In this document: positions 16,859-24,757 of the stretch, in pieces
Layout of the letters: each line of letters starts with the position of its first letter
Position numbering within the stretch: the stretch's first letter is position 1
Assembly (NCBI RefSeq): GCF_023101185.1
Contig: NZ_CP078077.1
Coordinates: 585,530-649,529 of the forward strand
Direction: 5' to 3'
Origin: Microbacterium galbinum
GTDB taxonomy: Bacteria; Actinomycetota; Actinomycetes; Actinomycetales; Microbacteriaceae
Length of the DNA: 64,000 bases
Translations under genes and position numbers: made by a program
Notes under the pieces: model-generated
What the model was told of the DNA's origin: nothing
The model's database searches: none
What the model saw: only the letters and a program-made list of their open reading frames with translations

Positions 16859-17835
16859 GAGCCGTGCCCCGCCCGTCGCAGCACCCGCGCGAGCACTCGG
16901 CGCCGTGGTCCCGAGAGTCCGCGCACGGCGGCCCGCACCTCGGCGTGGGGCAGCGCCCGCAGCAGCTCGACGATCCCCGCACGCATCTCCCCGCGCAGTG
17001 CGCGCGGCATCCGCCGGGCTCGCACGAGGTGGTGCGAGCTGAGCGCCAGGGAGGAGAAGGTGATCTTCGGCAGGAATCGTGCGGCCTCGGCATCCGCCTC
17101 GACGATCGCGACGGCCTCGGCCATCGCGCGGGCGAAGTCGAGCTGCCGCCGATCGCGCACCTGCGTGAGCGAGGTCGACACCCCGCGGCGGTACAGGAGC
17201 GCGGGGGCGTCGACCACCGCGAACGAGGCGTCCGACAGATGCAGCCGCCAGATCCAGGGGCGGTCCTCGGCGGTGTGCAAGCCCTCGGGGAAGGCGGCGA
17301 GTCCCCGATCGATGATCCGGCGGTCGAAGATGCCCGCCCAGGCGAACGGGTAGTCGACCATCGTGGTCTCGGTCTGTGGCAGGATCGCGTCGCGGGCGGC
17401 GACGACGGTCTCCCGCCACGGATGCGGAGCGCGCACGAGTGCCCGATCGGCATCCGTCACCGTCACGTGATCGGTGCGCAGGAAGTCGGCATCCAGCTCC
17501 CGCAGCCGACGCGCGAGCACGGCGAGCCGCTGCGGCTGCATCCAGTCGTCACCGTCGAGGAAGCAGAAGGCGTCGCCCTCGACGTGCGCGAGTCCCTGGT
17601 TGCGCGCGCTCGCGAGCCCGCGGGCCGAGTCGTTGCGGATGACCTCGGCGCGCGGGAACCGATCGGCGTACCGGCGCATGAGGGCGCCGGTGTCGTCGCC
17701 GGATCCGTCGTCGATCGCCACGAGCTTCAGCGCCGCCGGGTCGTCGAACTGACGCGTCAGGGTCTCGAGCGTGGTCGCGATGTAGGCGCCGGCGTCCTTC
17801 GCGGGAAGGATGACGGTGACGAGCGGACTGCGCAC
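16855..17835 (-). CDS. Family 2 glycosyltransferase, first gene of the nonulosonate operon
   Basis: A 326-residue GT-A fold transferase. The nucleotide-sugar site begins at VTVILPAKDAG, the metal-binding DXD is in FCFLDGDDWM, and the C-terminal half includes EDRPWIWRL, a probable catalytic-base region. The GTG at 17835 is preferred because GGGAG lies 5 nt before it; the longer open frame to 18105 has no comparable site and runs into the divergent gene. It heads five genes with overlapping or one-base junctions. It probably adds a primer or linker sugar of the polymer, which is inferred from context. Confidence 0.85.
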   Translation of the reverse strand: MRSPLVTVILPAKDAGAYIATTLETLTRQFDDPAALKLVAIDDGSGDDTGALMRRYADRFPRAEVIRNDSARGLASARNQGLAHVEGDAFCFLDGDDWMQPQRLAVLARRLRELDADFLRTDHVTVTDADRALVRAPHPWRETVVAARDAILPQTETTMVDYPFAWAGIFDRRIIDRGLAAFPEGLHTAEDRPWIWRLHLSDASFAVVDAPALLYRRGVSTSLTQVRDRRQLDFARAMAEAVAIVEADAEAARFLPKITFSSLALSSHHLVRARRMPRALRGEMRAGIVELLRALPHAEVRAAVRGLSGPRRRVLARVLRRAGHGS

Positions 17836-17959
17836 GGGACTCCCGGTGATGGTCGGTCGGTCGGGAATCGTCTCAGGCGTTCCTTGCCGCCCGGCGACGC
17901 GCGGGTGAACGCGGGGTGTCCTGGTAGGCGGGGCCGCGCGCATCGGCGACGATGGAGCG

Positions 17960-18850
17960 ATGCTCTTCTCACGCGGGTCGAACGGTCGACGGATGCTGCG
18001 ACGACGCCGTGACACCCATGATCTGCGATGGCTCTCGGCGCGCGCCTGGACGACCCGCTGGTATCCGCAGGGGATCGACATCGGCGAACGCGGGGGGCGC
18101 CGCACGCTCGCCGTCAGCTGGTTCCGCCAGGATCGGACCGGCCATCATCTCGCCTCGCGCGTCGTGCTGATCGACACCGAGCGGGCCAGGCATATCGACA
18201 TCGCGCTCGCGATCGAGGACGATGCGGGCGACCTCCAGCCCGCGCAGATCCACACGGGCGGGCTGGCCTGGTTCGGCGATCGGCTGTTCGCCGCGGCGAC
18301 GGGACGGGGCATCTGGGAGTTCGACCTGTCCGACATCCGCCGCGTGCACGGCCCGGTCGCCCGGCGCGTGCGCGGGATCGCCGGCCGATGGTGGCCGCGC
18401 TCCGCGCTGGTCGCCGTGCGCACGCGCGTGCATCCGATCGATCTGCGCTGCTCGTTCCTCGGGCGCGAGTTCGACGCCGACGGCGCACCGCTGCGACGCG
18501 TGCTGATCGGCGAGTACCGCCGCGACGACGAGGGACGCATCGGCGATTTCACGATCCCCGAGGGCACCGATGACGGCTTCGTCGCTCACGAGCGGTTCGC
18601 GCCCGGCATCCCCCGCATGCAGGGTGCGGTGCGGTGGGGTGACCGGATCCTCGTGTCGCAGTCGGCACTGAAGACCCCCGGCAGGCTGTGGACCGGCACG
18701 CGCGATGCCCTGACCCGGCACTCCGTGTCCCTGCCCGCCGGGTGCGAGGACCTCGCGCTCGATCCGGACGAGCGGATGCTGTGGACGCTCGGCGAGCATC
18801 CCCGGCACCGGGTCGTGCGCGGCATCCCCTTCGCCCGTATCGGGCTGTGA
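17960..18850 (+). CDS. Hypothetical protein, possible beta-propeller-like fold
   Basis: A 296-residue protein I do not recognise. After a very basic N-terminus (about 25 residues) come short blocks that look like beta strands with LAWFGDRLFAAATG, VRWGDRILVSQSAL and LDPDERMLWTLGEHP, reminiscent of propeller blades. There is no clear signal peptide or membrane helix. The ATG is supported by GACGAT (17948-17953) ending 6 nt upstream, the same spacing as other leaderless genes here. It is divergent from the nonulosonate operon with 124 bp between, so the two could share control, but nothing links the functions directly. Confidence 0.65.
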   Translation: MLFSRGSNGRRMLRRRRDTHDLRWLSARAWTTRWYPQGIDIGERGGRRTLAVSWFRQDRTGHHLASRVVLIDTERARHIDIALAIEDDAGDLQPAQIHTGGLAWFGDRLFAAATGRGIWEFDLSDIRRVHGPVARRVRGIAGRWWPRSALVAVRTRVHPIDLRCSFLGREFDADGAPLRRVLIGEYRRDDEGRIGDFTIPEGTDDGFVAHERFAPGIPRMQGAVRWGDRILVSQSALKTPGRLWTGTRDALTRHSVSLPAGCEDLALDPDERMLWTLGEHPRHRVVRGIPFARIGL

Positions 18851-18896
18851 GGGTCGGCCGAGAAGTCCGCCCCGAGAACGCTCGTAGACTTGTCGG

Positions 18897-19205
18897 GTGA
18901 AGCCTGCACCTTTCTTCGTCTACTCCGTGCTGCGGCTGCTGGCGTTCCTCGTCCCGCTCGCGATCCTCTGGTTCTTCTTCCCGATCTTCCGGGAGTTCTG
19001 GTGGCTCGCCGCGATCTTCGCCGCGCTGATCGGCACGAGCATCTCGATGCTGTTCCTGCGCCGCCCGCTCACCGAGGCGTCGGCGGCGATCGTCGAGCGC
19101 CGCGAGGCGCGCGCGTCGACCGGCCAGGAGGATGCCGACGCGGAGGATGCGGTGGTCGACGGCGAGAGCGAGACGCGCGCCGACGAAACCCGCGACGAGA
19201 AGTAA
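18897..19205 (+). CDS. DUF4229 small membrane protein
   Basis: A 102-residue protein with two membrane helices (about 7-27 and 32-52) and an acidic cytoplasmic tail rich in Asp and Glu. It matches the DUF4229 pattern (helix pair, then FLRRPLTEA). Function is unknown. In actinobacteria the family often lies beside menA and menD, and here it converges on menA. Translation starts at GTG 18897; TAGACT (18885-18890) ends 6 nt upstream and there is no Shine-Dalgarno, so the mRNA is probably leaderless. Confidence 0.85.
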   Translation: MKPAPFFVYSVLRLLAFLVPLAILWFFFPIFREFWWLAAIFAALIGTSISMLFLRRPLTEASAAIVERREARASTGQEDADAEDAVVDGESETRADETRDEK

Positions 19206-19251
19206 CCGCGGGAGACGGCCGGCCCAGCCGACTCGTCCGGGCTCGGCCGGC

Positions 19252-20247
19252 TCAGCCGATGAACGCCCAGAACAGGGCACCGGCGTACAGCAGCGACGTG
19301 AGCGAGGTCAGCGCGAGAGCGATGACGAGTTCCTTGGGCTGGCGGTAGGTCCAGACGATCAGGATCGCCGGGAGCCCCGCGAGCAGGGCGAGCAGCGAGA
19401 GCCAGGCGATCGGGAAGAGCAACGCCAGCAGGATCGCGATCGCGAACGGCGCGAGCACGAACAACGTGAACAGCACCTGCGTCGCGCGGCGCCCGATGAG
19501 CACCGTGAGGGTGCGCTTGCCGACGACGCGATCCTGGTCGATGTCGCGCAGGTTGTTGGCGAGCAGCACCGCGCAGGCGAACAGTCCCGCGGCGATCGCC
19601 CCGAGCCACGCCTGCTGCGGCAGGTCGAAGATCTGCACCCAGGTCGTGCCGAGGGTCGCGACGAGGCCGAAGAAGACGAACACGAACACCTCGCCCAGAC
19701 CGGCGTAGCCGTAGGGGCGCTTGCCGCCGGTGTAGAACCAGGCGGCGACGATGCATGCGGCGCCGACGGCCAGCATCCACCACTGCTCCGTGCGCACCAC
19801 GATCGCGACGCCCACCGCGGCGGCGAGCGCGAAGAACACCAGCCCGATGATGAGCACGGTGCGCGGCTTCACCCGACCCGATGCGGTGAGACGGGTGGGG
19901 CCGACGCGCACGGCATCCGTCCCCCGCACGCCGTCGCTGTAGTCATTGGTGAAGTTGACGCCGATCTGCAGCAGCACCGCGACCGCGAGGCAGGCGAGGG
20001 CGATCACCCAGTGGAACTCGGGGCCCGTGCTGCGCGCGGCTCCCGTGCCGATGAGCACCGGCGCGATCGCGAGGGGCAGGGTGCGCAGTCGCGCGGCGCC
20101 GATCCAGTCGCCGAGCGTGACGGGCCCGGCCTCGATCACGGCCTGGCGGGCGGGGTCGCCGCTCGCCCGCTTCGCCGGGTTGCCGCTCACGCGGGCCGGG
20201 TTCGTCTTGCGGGTCGCGGAGGTCTTGCGCTTCGAGGATGCTGCCAC
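19252..20247 (-). CDS. menA: MenA, 1,4-dihydroxy-2-naphthoate polyprenyltransferase
   Basis: A 331-residue UbiA-family integral membrane enzyme that attaches the polyprenyl chain to 1,4-dihydroxy-2-naphthoate and so makes demethylmenaquinone. It has two Asp-rich metal/diphosphate sites, NFTNDYSDGVRGTD and LANNLRDIDQDR, and about nine membrane helices. The first 40 residues are basic and low in complexity (Lys/Arg/Ser/Ala) and exceed the usual N-terminus. The menD start lies some 18 kb to the left, so the menaquinone genes are dispersed in this genome. Confidence 0.95.
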   Translation of the reverse strand: MAASSKRKTSATRKTNPARVSGNPAKRASGDPARQAVIEAGPVTLGDWIGAARLRTLPLAIAPVLIGTGAARSTGPEFHWVIALACLAVAVLLQIGVNFTNDYSDGVRGTDAVRVGPTRLTASGRVKPRTVLIIGLVFFALAAAVGVAIVVRTEQWWMLAVGAACIVAAWFYTGGKRPYGYAGLGEVFVFVFFGLVATLGTTWVQIFDLPQQAWLGAIAAGLFACAVLLANNLRDIDQDRVVGKRTLTVLIGRRATQVLFTLFVLAPFAIAILLALLFPIAWLSLLALLAGLPAILIVWTYRQPKELVIALALTSLTSLLYAGALFWAFIG

Positions 20248-20310
20248 GGAGGAATCCTACTGTGCGAGCCCATGACGCCCCGGGGGCGACGGCGGGTCGG
20301 GGATTCGGGC

Positions 20311-20601
20311 TCAGGGATTCGGGTTCGAGTCCTTGCCGTCGAGCCAGAGCTCGTCGCTCTTGTCGCCGTGTGCTCCGCCCTTGCCGACGTGCGTGGAGCT
20401 GATCTTCGGCCCCTTGAGGATCACGTGCACCATCGCCTGGGCGTGCCCGTGACCGAGACCGTAGGTCTCCTTGAGCCAGTTCAGCACGACGGTCGACTTC
20501 GTCGTCTCGTCGAAACCCTGCTCCTTCGCGAGCGCGATGAACTGCCGGGGCGTGAGACCCGTCTGGGTCTCGACCTTGTCGAGGTAGGCCTGGAACGACA
20601 T
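20311..20601 (-). CDS. DUF4287 protein
   Basis: A 96-residue cytoplasmic protein with the DUF4287 core MSFQAYLDKVETQTGLTP followed by a helix and LKETYGLGHGHAQAMVHVI. The family is small and helical, with no proven activity; some members are fused to DUF5655-type domains. The C-terminal 20 residues are polar and partly repetitive. ATG 20601 follows GGAGACACCG. Its gene starts 18 bp downstream of the Lrp-type regulator on the same strand, so the two are likely co-transcribed. Confidence 0.85.
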   Translation of the reverse strand: MSFQAYLDKVETQTGLTPRQFIALAKEQGFDETTKSTVVLNWLKETYGLGHGHAQAMVHVILKGPKISSTHVGKGGAHGDKSDELWLDGKDSNPNP

Positions 20602-20619
20602 CGGTGTCTCCTTCGGGGG

Positions 20620-21075
20620 TCAGTCGTGCGCGATCGGGATGATCGGTCGATGCTCATAGTAGGTCTGCAGCACCACGGTCGTGCGGGTGTTCACGGATGC
20701 CGCGAGCCGGATGTCGCGCACGAGCTCCTCGAGCGCCCGGGGCGAGGCCACGCGCACGAACAGCATGTAGCTCGCGTCGCCGGCGATCGAGTGGCACGCT
20801 TCGATCGCATCCAGGTGCTCGAGCTGCTCGGGGGCGATGTCGGGCTGTGCGGGGTCGAGCGGGGTGATCTCGATGAACGCCGAGAGCGGGGTACCCACCT
20901 TCTCCGGGTCGAGCAGCGCCCGGTAGCCGGTGATCACGCCCCGCGTCTCGAGGCGGCGCAGACGCGACTGCACGGCCGAGACCGACAGCCCCACGGCATC
21001 CGACAGTTGCGAGAGCGTGGCACGCCCGTCGCGGGAGATCTCGGCAAGGATCGCGCGGTCGACAGAGTCATCCAT
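20620..21075 (-). CDS. Lrp/AsnC-family transcriptional regulator
   Basis: A 151-residue feast/famine regulator. The winged helix-turn-helix covers about residues 1-60 (DRAILAEISRDGRATLSQLSDAV type sequence, then SRLRRLETRGVITGY), and the RAM ligand-binding domain covers about 65-145 (SAFIEITP, IAGDASYMLFVRV). Such proteins usually sense an amino acid and control themselves and a divergent gene. The divergent neighbour is DUF6421, so that gene is the first candidate target. TATTCT ends 7 nt before the ATG on the minus strand, again suggesting a leaderless transcript. Confidence 0.9.
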   Translation of the reverse strand: MDDSVDRAILAEISRDGRATLSQLSDAVGLSVSAVQSRLRRLETRGVITGYRALLDPEKVGTPLSAFIEITPLDPAQPDIAPEQLEHLDAIEACHSIAGDASYMLFVRVASPRALEELVRDIRLAASVNTRTTVVLQTYYEHRPIIPIAHD

Positions 21076-21095
21076 GCGTGTAAGAATATCGTTAG

Positions 21096-21121
21096 CTTTC
21101 CGTTTGCGCAGGAAAGTTTCC
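21096..21121. promoter_or_regulatory. Candidate operator between Lrp and DUF6421 genes
   Basis: CTTTCC (21096-21101) and GGAAAG (21111-21116) form a 6-bp inverted repeat with a 9-bp spacer, and GGAAA/TTTCC form a second, overlapping palindrome at 21111-21121. The stretch 21076-21130 is markedly AT-richer than its surroundings. Position and AT content suit an Lrp-type binding site that could govern both genes. Confidence 0.5.
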
Positions 21122-21147
21122 GTCTATTTCTCCGATCGGAGGTCCCG

Positions 21148-22608
21148 ATGTCCATCATTTCCGCCAACAGTTCCGCTGTTCAGGCCATCGTCGGCGAACC
21201 CGAGGTCGTCGAGGACACTTCGACAGGCTCAGTGCAGGCGCATTCCGTGGAATCCAGCGCCGCCTGGGCACAGCTCAAGGATGCCGCGATCGCGATCCGC
21301 GAGCTGCAGATCAAGGACGGATCCATCCCCGACGCCGCGCACCACGCGACGGCCCGCGAGCTCGTCGCCGCGATCACCGCCGGCATCCGCGCCCTCGCGC
21401 CCGCCTTCCCCCACGACGCCGCCTACCTCGCGGCCTCCGTGGCCGACTTCGACCGCTGGGCCGCGGAGGACTTCGGCGTTCCGGACTTCCTCGACTCGCT
21501 CGTGGCGTTCCAGCCGCAGGAGCACCGCGTCGACGGCATCCGCCACCTGGTCGTCTTCCCGATGTACACGCAGAACGGTTCGAGCGACCGCCTCGTCGAG
21601 GCCCTGATCGTCGAGACGATCTGGCCGGAGTTCATCGGCGCCCTCGAGGCCGGCGACTACGGCAACAAGCTGTTCGTCTCGCTGCGTCTGATCGACTTCA
21701 CGCCCGGGTACGACACGAACTCGGCCGTGCTGTTCCCCGAGACCGTCGCGATGCGCGAGATCCCCTCGTTCACGTGGGGCGCGATCTTCCAGGACCGCGA
21801 GGCCGCCCGCTACCGCCGCGTCACGCGCGCGGCATCGGAGATCACCAAGCTGGACCTGCCGGAACGCGCCGCCGACATGCTCGACGACCAGGCGCTCACC
21901 GAGCGGGTGTTCGTGATGTGGGACATCATCCACGACCGCACCCACATGCGCGGCGACCTGCCGTTCGATCCGTTCATGATCAAGCAGCGGATGCCGTTCT
22001 TCCTCTACTCGCTCGAAGAGATGCGCTGCGACCTGACCGCGTTCCGCGAGTCGGTCAAGATCGAGCGCACGCTCACCGCGCGCAGCGAGGCCGGCGAGGA
22101 TCTCACCGACTCCGAGCGCGAGATGCTCGAGCATGCACCTCTGGTGCAGTACGCGGTGATCTTCGACCGCATCTTCCGCTTCGCGATCACGGGTTCGCGC
22201 GTGCGCAACTACGACGGCCTCGGCGGACAGCTGCTGTTCGCGTGGCTGCACCAGCGCGGCGTGCTGCACTGGACCGACACGGCGCTCGCGTTCGACTGGG
22301 AGGGCGTGCCCGACGCGGTCGTCTCGCTCGGCGACGCGATCGACGACCTGTACTGGCGTTCGATCGACCGTCCCAAGACGGCGCACTGGCTGGCCGCCTA
22401 CGACCTCGTCCGCTCGGTGCTGACGCCGCACCCGGCGTCCGCCTGGGCGCGCGGACTGTCGGACGAGATCCTCGCGGGGGCCCCCAAGGGCTACACCGAC
22501 GCGGTGCTCGACGACGAGTTCCCGCTGTCGATGTTCTTCGAGGCGCTCGACAAGAAGATGAAGGCCGTGATCGAGTCGACCGTGGGAATCCGCGGCACCG
22601 ACGACTGA
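21148..22608 (+). CDS. DUF6421 protein
   Basis: A 486-residue cytoplasmic protein of the DUF6421 family, unknown function. It is mostly helical with conserved stretches HLVVFPMYTQNGSSDR, RVFVMWDIIHDRTHMRGDLPF and LPFDPFMIKQRMPFFLYSLEE. The HDRTHMRG block with nearby acidic residues could bind metal, but that is a guess. ATG 21148 follows GGAGG at ideal spacing. Codons 23-30 coincide with a copy of the CTTCGACAGGCTCAG genome repeat, which adds a short unconserved peptide near the N-terminus. It is followed 31 bp later by an SDR gene and is divergent from the Lrp regulator. Confidence 0.82.
   Translation: MSIISANSSAVQAIVGEPEVVEDTSTGSVQAHSVESSAAWAQLKDAAIAIRELQIKDGSIPDAAHHATARELVAAITAGIRALAPAFPHDAAYLAASVADFDRWAAEDFGVPDFLDSLVAFQPQEHRVDGIRHLVVFPMYTQNGSSDRLVEALIVETIWPEFIGALEAGDYGNKLFVSLRLIDFTPGYDTNSAVLFPETVAMREIPSFTWGAIFQDREAARYRRVTRAASEITKLDLPERAADMLDDQALTERVFVMWDIIHDRTHMRGDLPFDPFMIKQRMPFFLYSLEEMRCDLTAFRESVKIERTLTARSEAGEDLTDSEREMLEHAPLVQYAVIFDRIFRFAITGSRVRNYDGLGGQLLFAWLHQRGVLHWTDTALAFDWEGVPDAVVSLGDAIDDLYWRSIDRPKTAHWLAAYDLVRSVLTPHPASAWARGLSDEILAGAPKGYTDAVLDDEFPLSMFFEALDKKMKAVIESTVGIRGTDD
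21214..21237. repeat. Actinobacterial dispersed repeat inside a coding region
   Basis: The core CTTCGACAGGCTCAG (21218-21232) is the same dispersed word seen three times at 53138-53312. Here it lies in frame in the N-terminal region of the DUF6421 gene and is translated as DTSTGSVQ. Confidence 0.7.
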
Positions 22609-22639
22609 TCGCATCCACGGCCGGGCCGGAGTCTCTCAC

Positions 22640-23281
22640 ATGAAGACCATCGTTCTCGCCGGGGCCACGAGCGCCTCCGGCCTCGCCGTGACCCGCGCGC
22701 TGATCACGGCGGGAATGCGCGTCGTCGCGACCGGACGCTCCGCCGACCGTCTGCAGCCGCTGGCCGATGCCGGAGCACGGACCGACGTCGCCGATGCGAC
22801 CTCGCTCGATGACATGATCGCACTGGCGGAGCGACTCGCGTCCGACGGACTCACGGTCGACGCCGTCGTGCCCCTCGTGGGCGGGTGGCGCGGGGGCGGC
22901 GGCCTCGCCGGTCAGAGCGACGAGGACTTCGCGGCGCTGCTGCCCGCGCTCGACGCCGTGCGTGCGACGAGCCGCGCGTTCGACGGGGCGCTGCGGGCAT
23001 CGGATGCCGGACGCTTCGCGATCGTGTCGTCGACGGCCGTCGCGCGACCGCTCGCCGGCGGGGCGAACTACGCCGCGGTCAAGGCCGCGAGCGAGGCGTG
23101 GACGCGCGCCGTCGCACAGGGGTTCGCCAAGACGGCTCGGGATGCGGGAGAGCCGCTGCGCGCCGCATCCGTCGTGTTCCGCGCGAAGGCGCTCGACGCC
23201 GAGTCGCTGGCACCGCGCATCGTCGGTCTCTGGGATGCGGATGCCGTCGAGTTGAACGACCGGGTCATCGACCTGGAATGA
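22640..23281 (+). CDS. SDR-family oxidoreductase
   Basis: A 213-residue classical short-chain dehydrogenase. The NAD(P)-binding turn is VLAGATSASGLAV (GxxxSG in place of the usual TGxxxGIG), an Arg/Ser pair after beta-2 (ATGRSADR) favours NADPH, the catalytic Ser is in IVSSTA, and the Tyr-Lys pair is YAAVK. Length is on the short side. It lies 31 bp after DUF6421 on the same strand, probably in one operon under the Lrp-type regulator. The substrate is unknown. Confidence 0.85.
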   Translation: MKTIVLAGATSASGLAVTRALITAGMRVVATGRSADRLQPLADAGARTDVADATSLDDMIALAERLASDGLTVDAVVPLVGGWRGGGGLAGQSDEDFAALLPALDAVRATSRAFDGALRASDAGRFAIVSSTAVARPLAGGANYAAVKAASEAWTRAVAQGFAKTARDAGEPLRAASVVFRAKALDAESLAPRIVGLWDADAVELNDRVIDLE

Positions 23282-23309
23282 GCGGGGTTCGCGATCGGGA
23301 GCGTGGCGT

Positions 23310-24695
23310 CTAGAGCTGCGGTGCTCCCGGGACGACCGGCGGGGCATCGTCGACCGACGCGCTCTCGCCCGGAATGCTCTGCTCGGGCGCCTCGGCGTAG
23401 AGCACCGTGAGCTTGCGGTACGACTTCGTGAAGAATGCGAGCGTCGCCGCGACCACCATGATGAGCCCGGCGAACAGACAGATCAGGGCGATGCCTCGCG
23501 CCTCTCCTTCGCCGAGCAGCCAGCCCCACTGCTGCTGACCCTCGCGGCCGTCCATGTAGGGGATGATGAGGAACTCGGCGAGAGGCGCGATCAGGAACGC
23601 CGTGATGGGTGCGGCCGCCGCCTCCATCGCCGCCGCGACGCCGAAGACCCGGCCCTGGCGTTCGAACGGCACGACCTTCTGGATCACGGTCTGCTCGGCC
23701 GCCTCGACCGGCGGCACGAGCGCCATGTAGACCCACATGCCGAGCACGTACAGCCACCACCACTCGCGCAGCATGAACACCGCTCCGAGCAGCCCCATCG
23801 CGATCACGACGAGCAGCATGGTGCGCATCGGCTTCTTGCCCAGGCCGAACTTGGCCACCAGGCCGCCGCCGATGAGGAAGCCGGTCGACGCGAAGGCCAG
23901 GGCGAAGCCCCACGTCTGCGCGTCGAACAGCGTGAGCCCGTAGGGGTCCATGAGCGCCATGTAGACGCCGCCGATGAGGTTGTTGAAGGTCGAGAAGATG
24001 ATGAGCGCGAACAGCCCGGGAGCCTGCCGGATCGCGCGCACGCTGCCGCGGAAGTCGACCGCGCTCTTGGCGTCGGGGTCGGCCTGCGGCTCGCTCTCGG
24101 GGATGCGGATGAAGAGCAGATGCGCGAAGGTGACCGCCATCGCGGCGATCGCGATCGCGAGGGTCCAGCCCATGCCGAGGAACCCGATCGAGAGCCCCGA
24201 GAAGACGCTCGTGACGAGGAAGGCGATGCCCTGCACCGTGCCGACGAGGCCGTTGGCGTTGGCCCGCTTCTCTTCGGGCACGAGCAGGGTGACGGTGGTC
24301 GAGAGCGCGATGTTGCGCAGCTGCTCGATGACCCCGCCGAACAGGATCACACCCGAGAACAGCCAGAACCACGGGCCGCCCAGGTCGAGCAGGGCCGCCT
24401 CGGGCTGCGACAGGTAGAGCACTCCGGCGACGAGGAAGGCCACGGCCGAGATCACGCTCGAGAGCACCATGACCGCGTGCTTGCGGTGCCGATCGACGAT
24501 CGTTCCGAACATCATCGCGAAGAACGCGACGAACAGCATGTACGCGCCGCCGATGACGCCGGTCGCGAGCACCGACTGCGTCTCGATGTAGACCCAGAAA
24601 GTGAGCGCGAACCAGAGGAAGCTGGTCGTCACGTTGGCGATCAGCGTATTGACGAGGACGTTGAGGAACGCCCGGTTCGCTGCGGTCCGCTGCAT
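23310..24695 (-). CDS. MFS transporter
   Basis: A 461-residue major facilitator with about twelve helices and a long central loop (residues about 200-225, carrying SEPQADPDAKSAVDF). Motif-A-like sequence FGTIVDRHRKHAVM follows helix 2. The family resembles multidrug or macrolide-efflux-like MFS proteins such as those with the MFS_3 fold; the substrate is unknown. The start at 24695 is preferred over an ATG ten codons upstream because TACCCT ends 7 nt before it, matching other leaderless starts. It is divergent from the threonine aldolase gene. Confidence 0.85.
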   Translation of the reverse strand: MQRTAANRAFLNVLVNTLIANVTTSFLWFALTFWVYIETQSVLATGVIGGAYMLFVAFFAMMFGTIVDRHRKHAVMVLSSVISAVAFLVAGVLYLSQPEAALLDLGGPWFWLFSGVILFGGVIEQLRNIALSTTVTLLVPEEKRANANGLVGTVQGIAFLVTSVFSGLSIGFLGMGWTLAIAIAAMAVTFAHLLFIRIPESEPQADPDAKSAVDFRGSVRAIRQAPGLFALIIFSTFNNLIGGVYMALMDPYGLTLFDAQTWGFALAFASTGFLIGGGLVAKFGLGKKPMRTMLLVVIAMGLLGAVFMLREWWWLYVLGMWVYMALVPPVEAAEQTVIQKVVPFERQGRVFGVAAAMEAAAAPITAFLIAPLAEFLIIPYMDGREGQQQWGWLLGEGEARGIALICLFAGLIMVVAATLAFFTKSYRKLTVLYAEAPEQSIPGESASVDDAPPVVPGAPQL

Positions 24696-24757
24696 GGGTT
24701 CGAGGGTACTCAGGACCACCGACATCCGATACGGGTTCGGGCGAATAGGCTGGGTCG

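Noticed and set aside
11840..17835. Classical group 2 capsule locus
   Set aside because: No kpsM/kpsT-type exporter, kpsC/kpsS or neuC is in the window, so only synthesis and transfer functions are claimed.
19132..21147. Large plus-strand open frame upstream of the DUF6421 start (over 600 codons)
   Set aside because: It is antisense to menA, DUF4287 and Lrp, is rich in Arg, Glu, His and Gly as expected for a high-GC shadow frame, and has no family motif; the real start at 21148 has a strong GGAGG.
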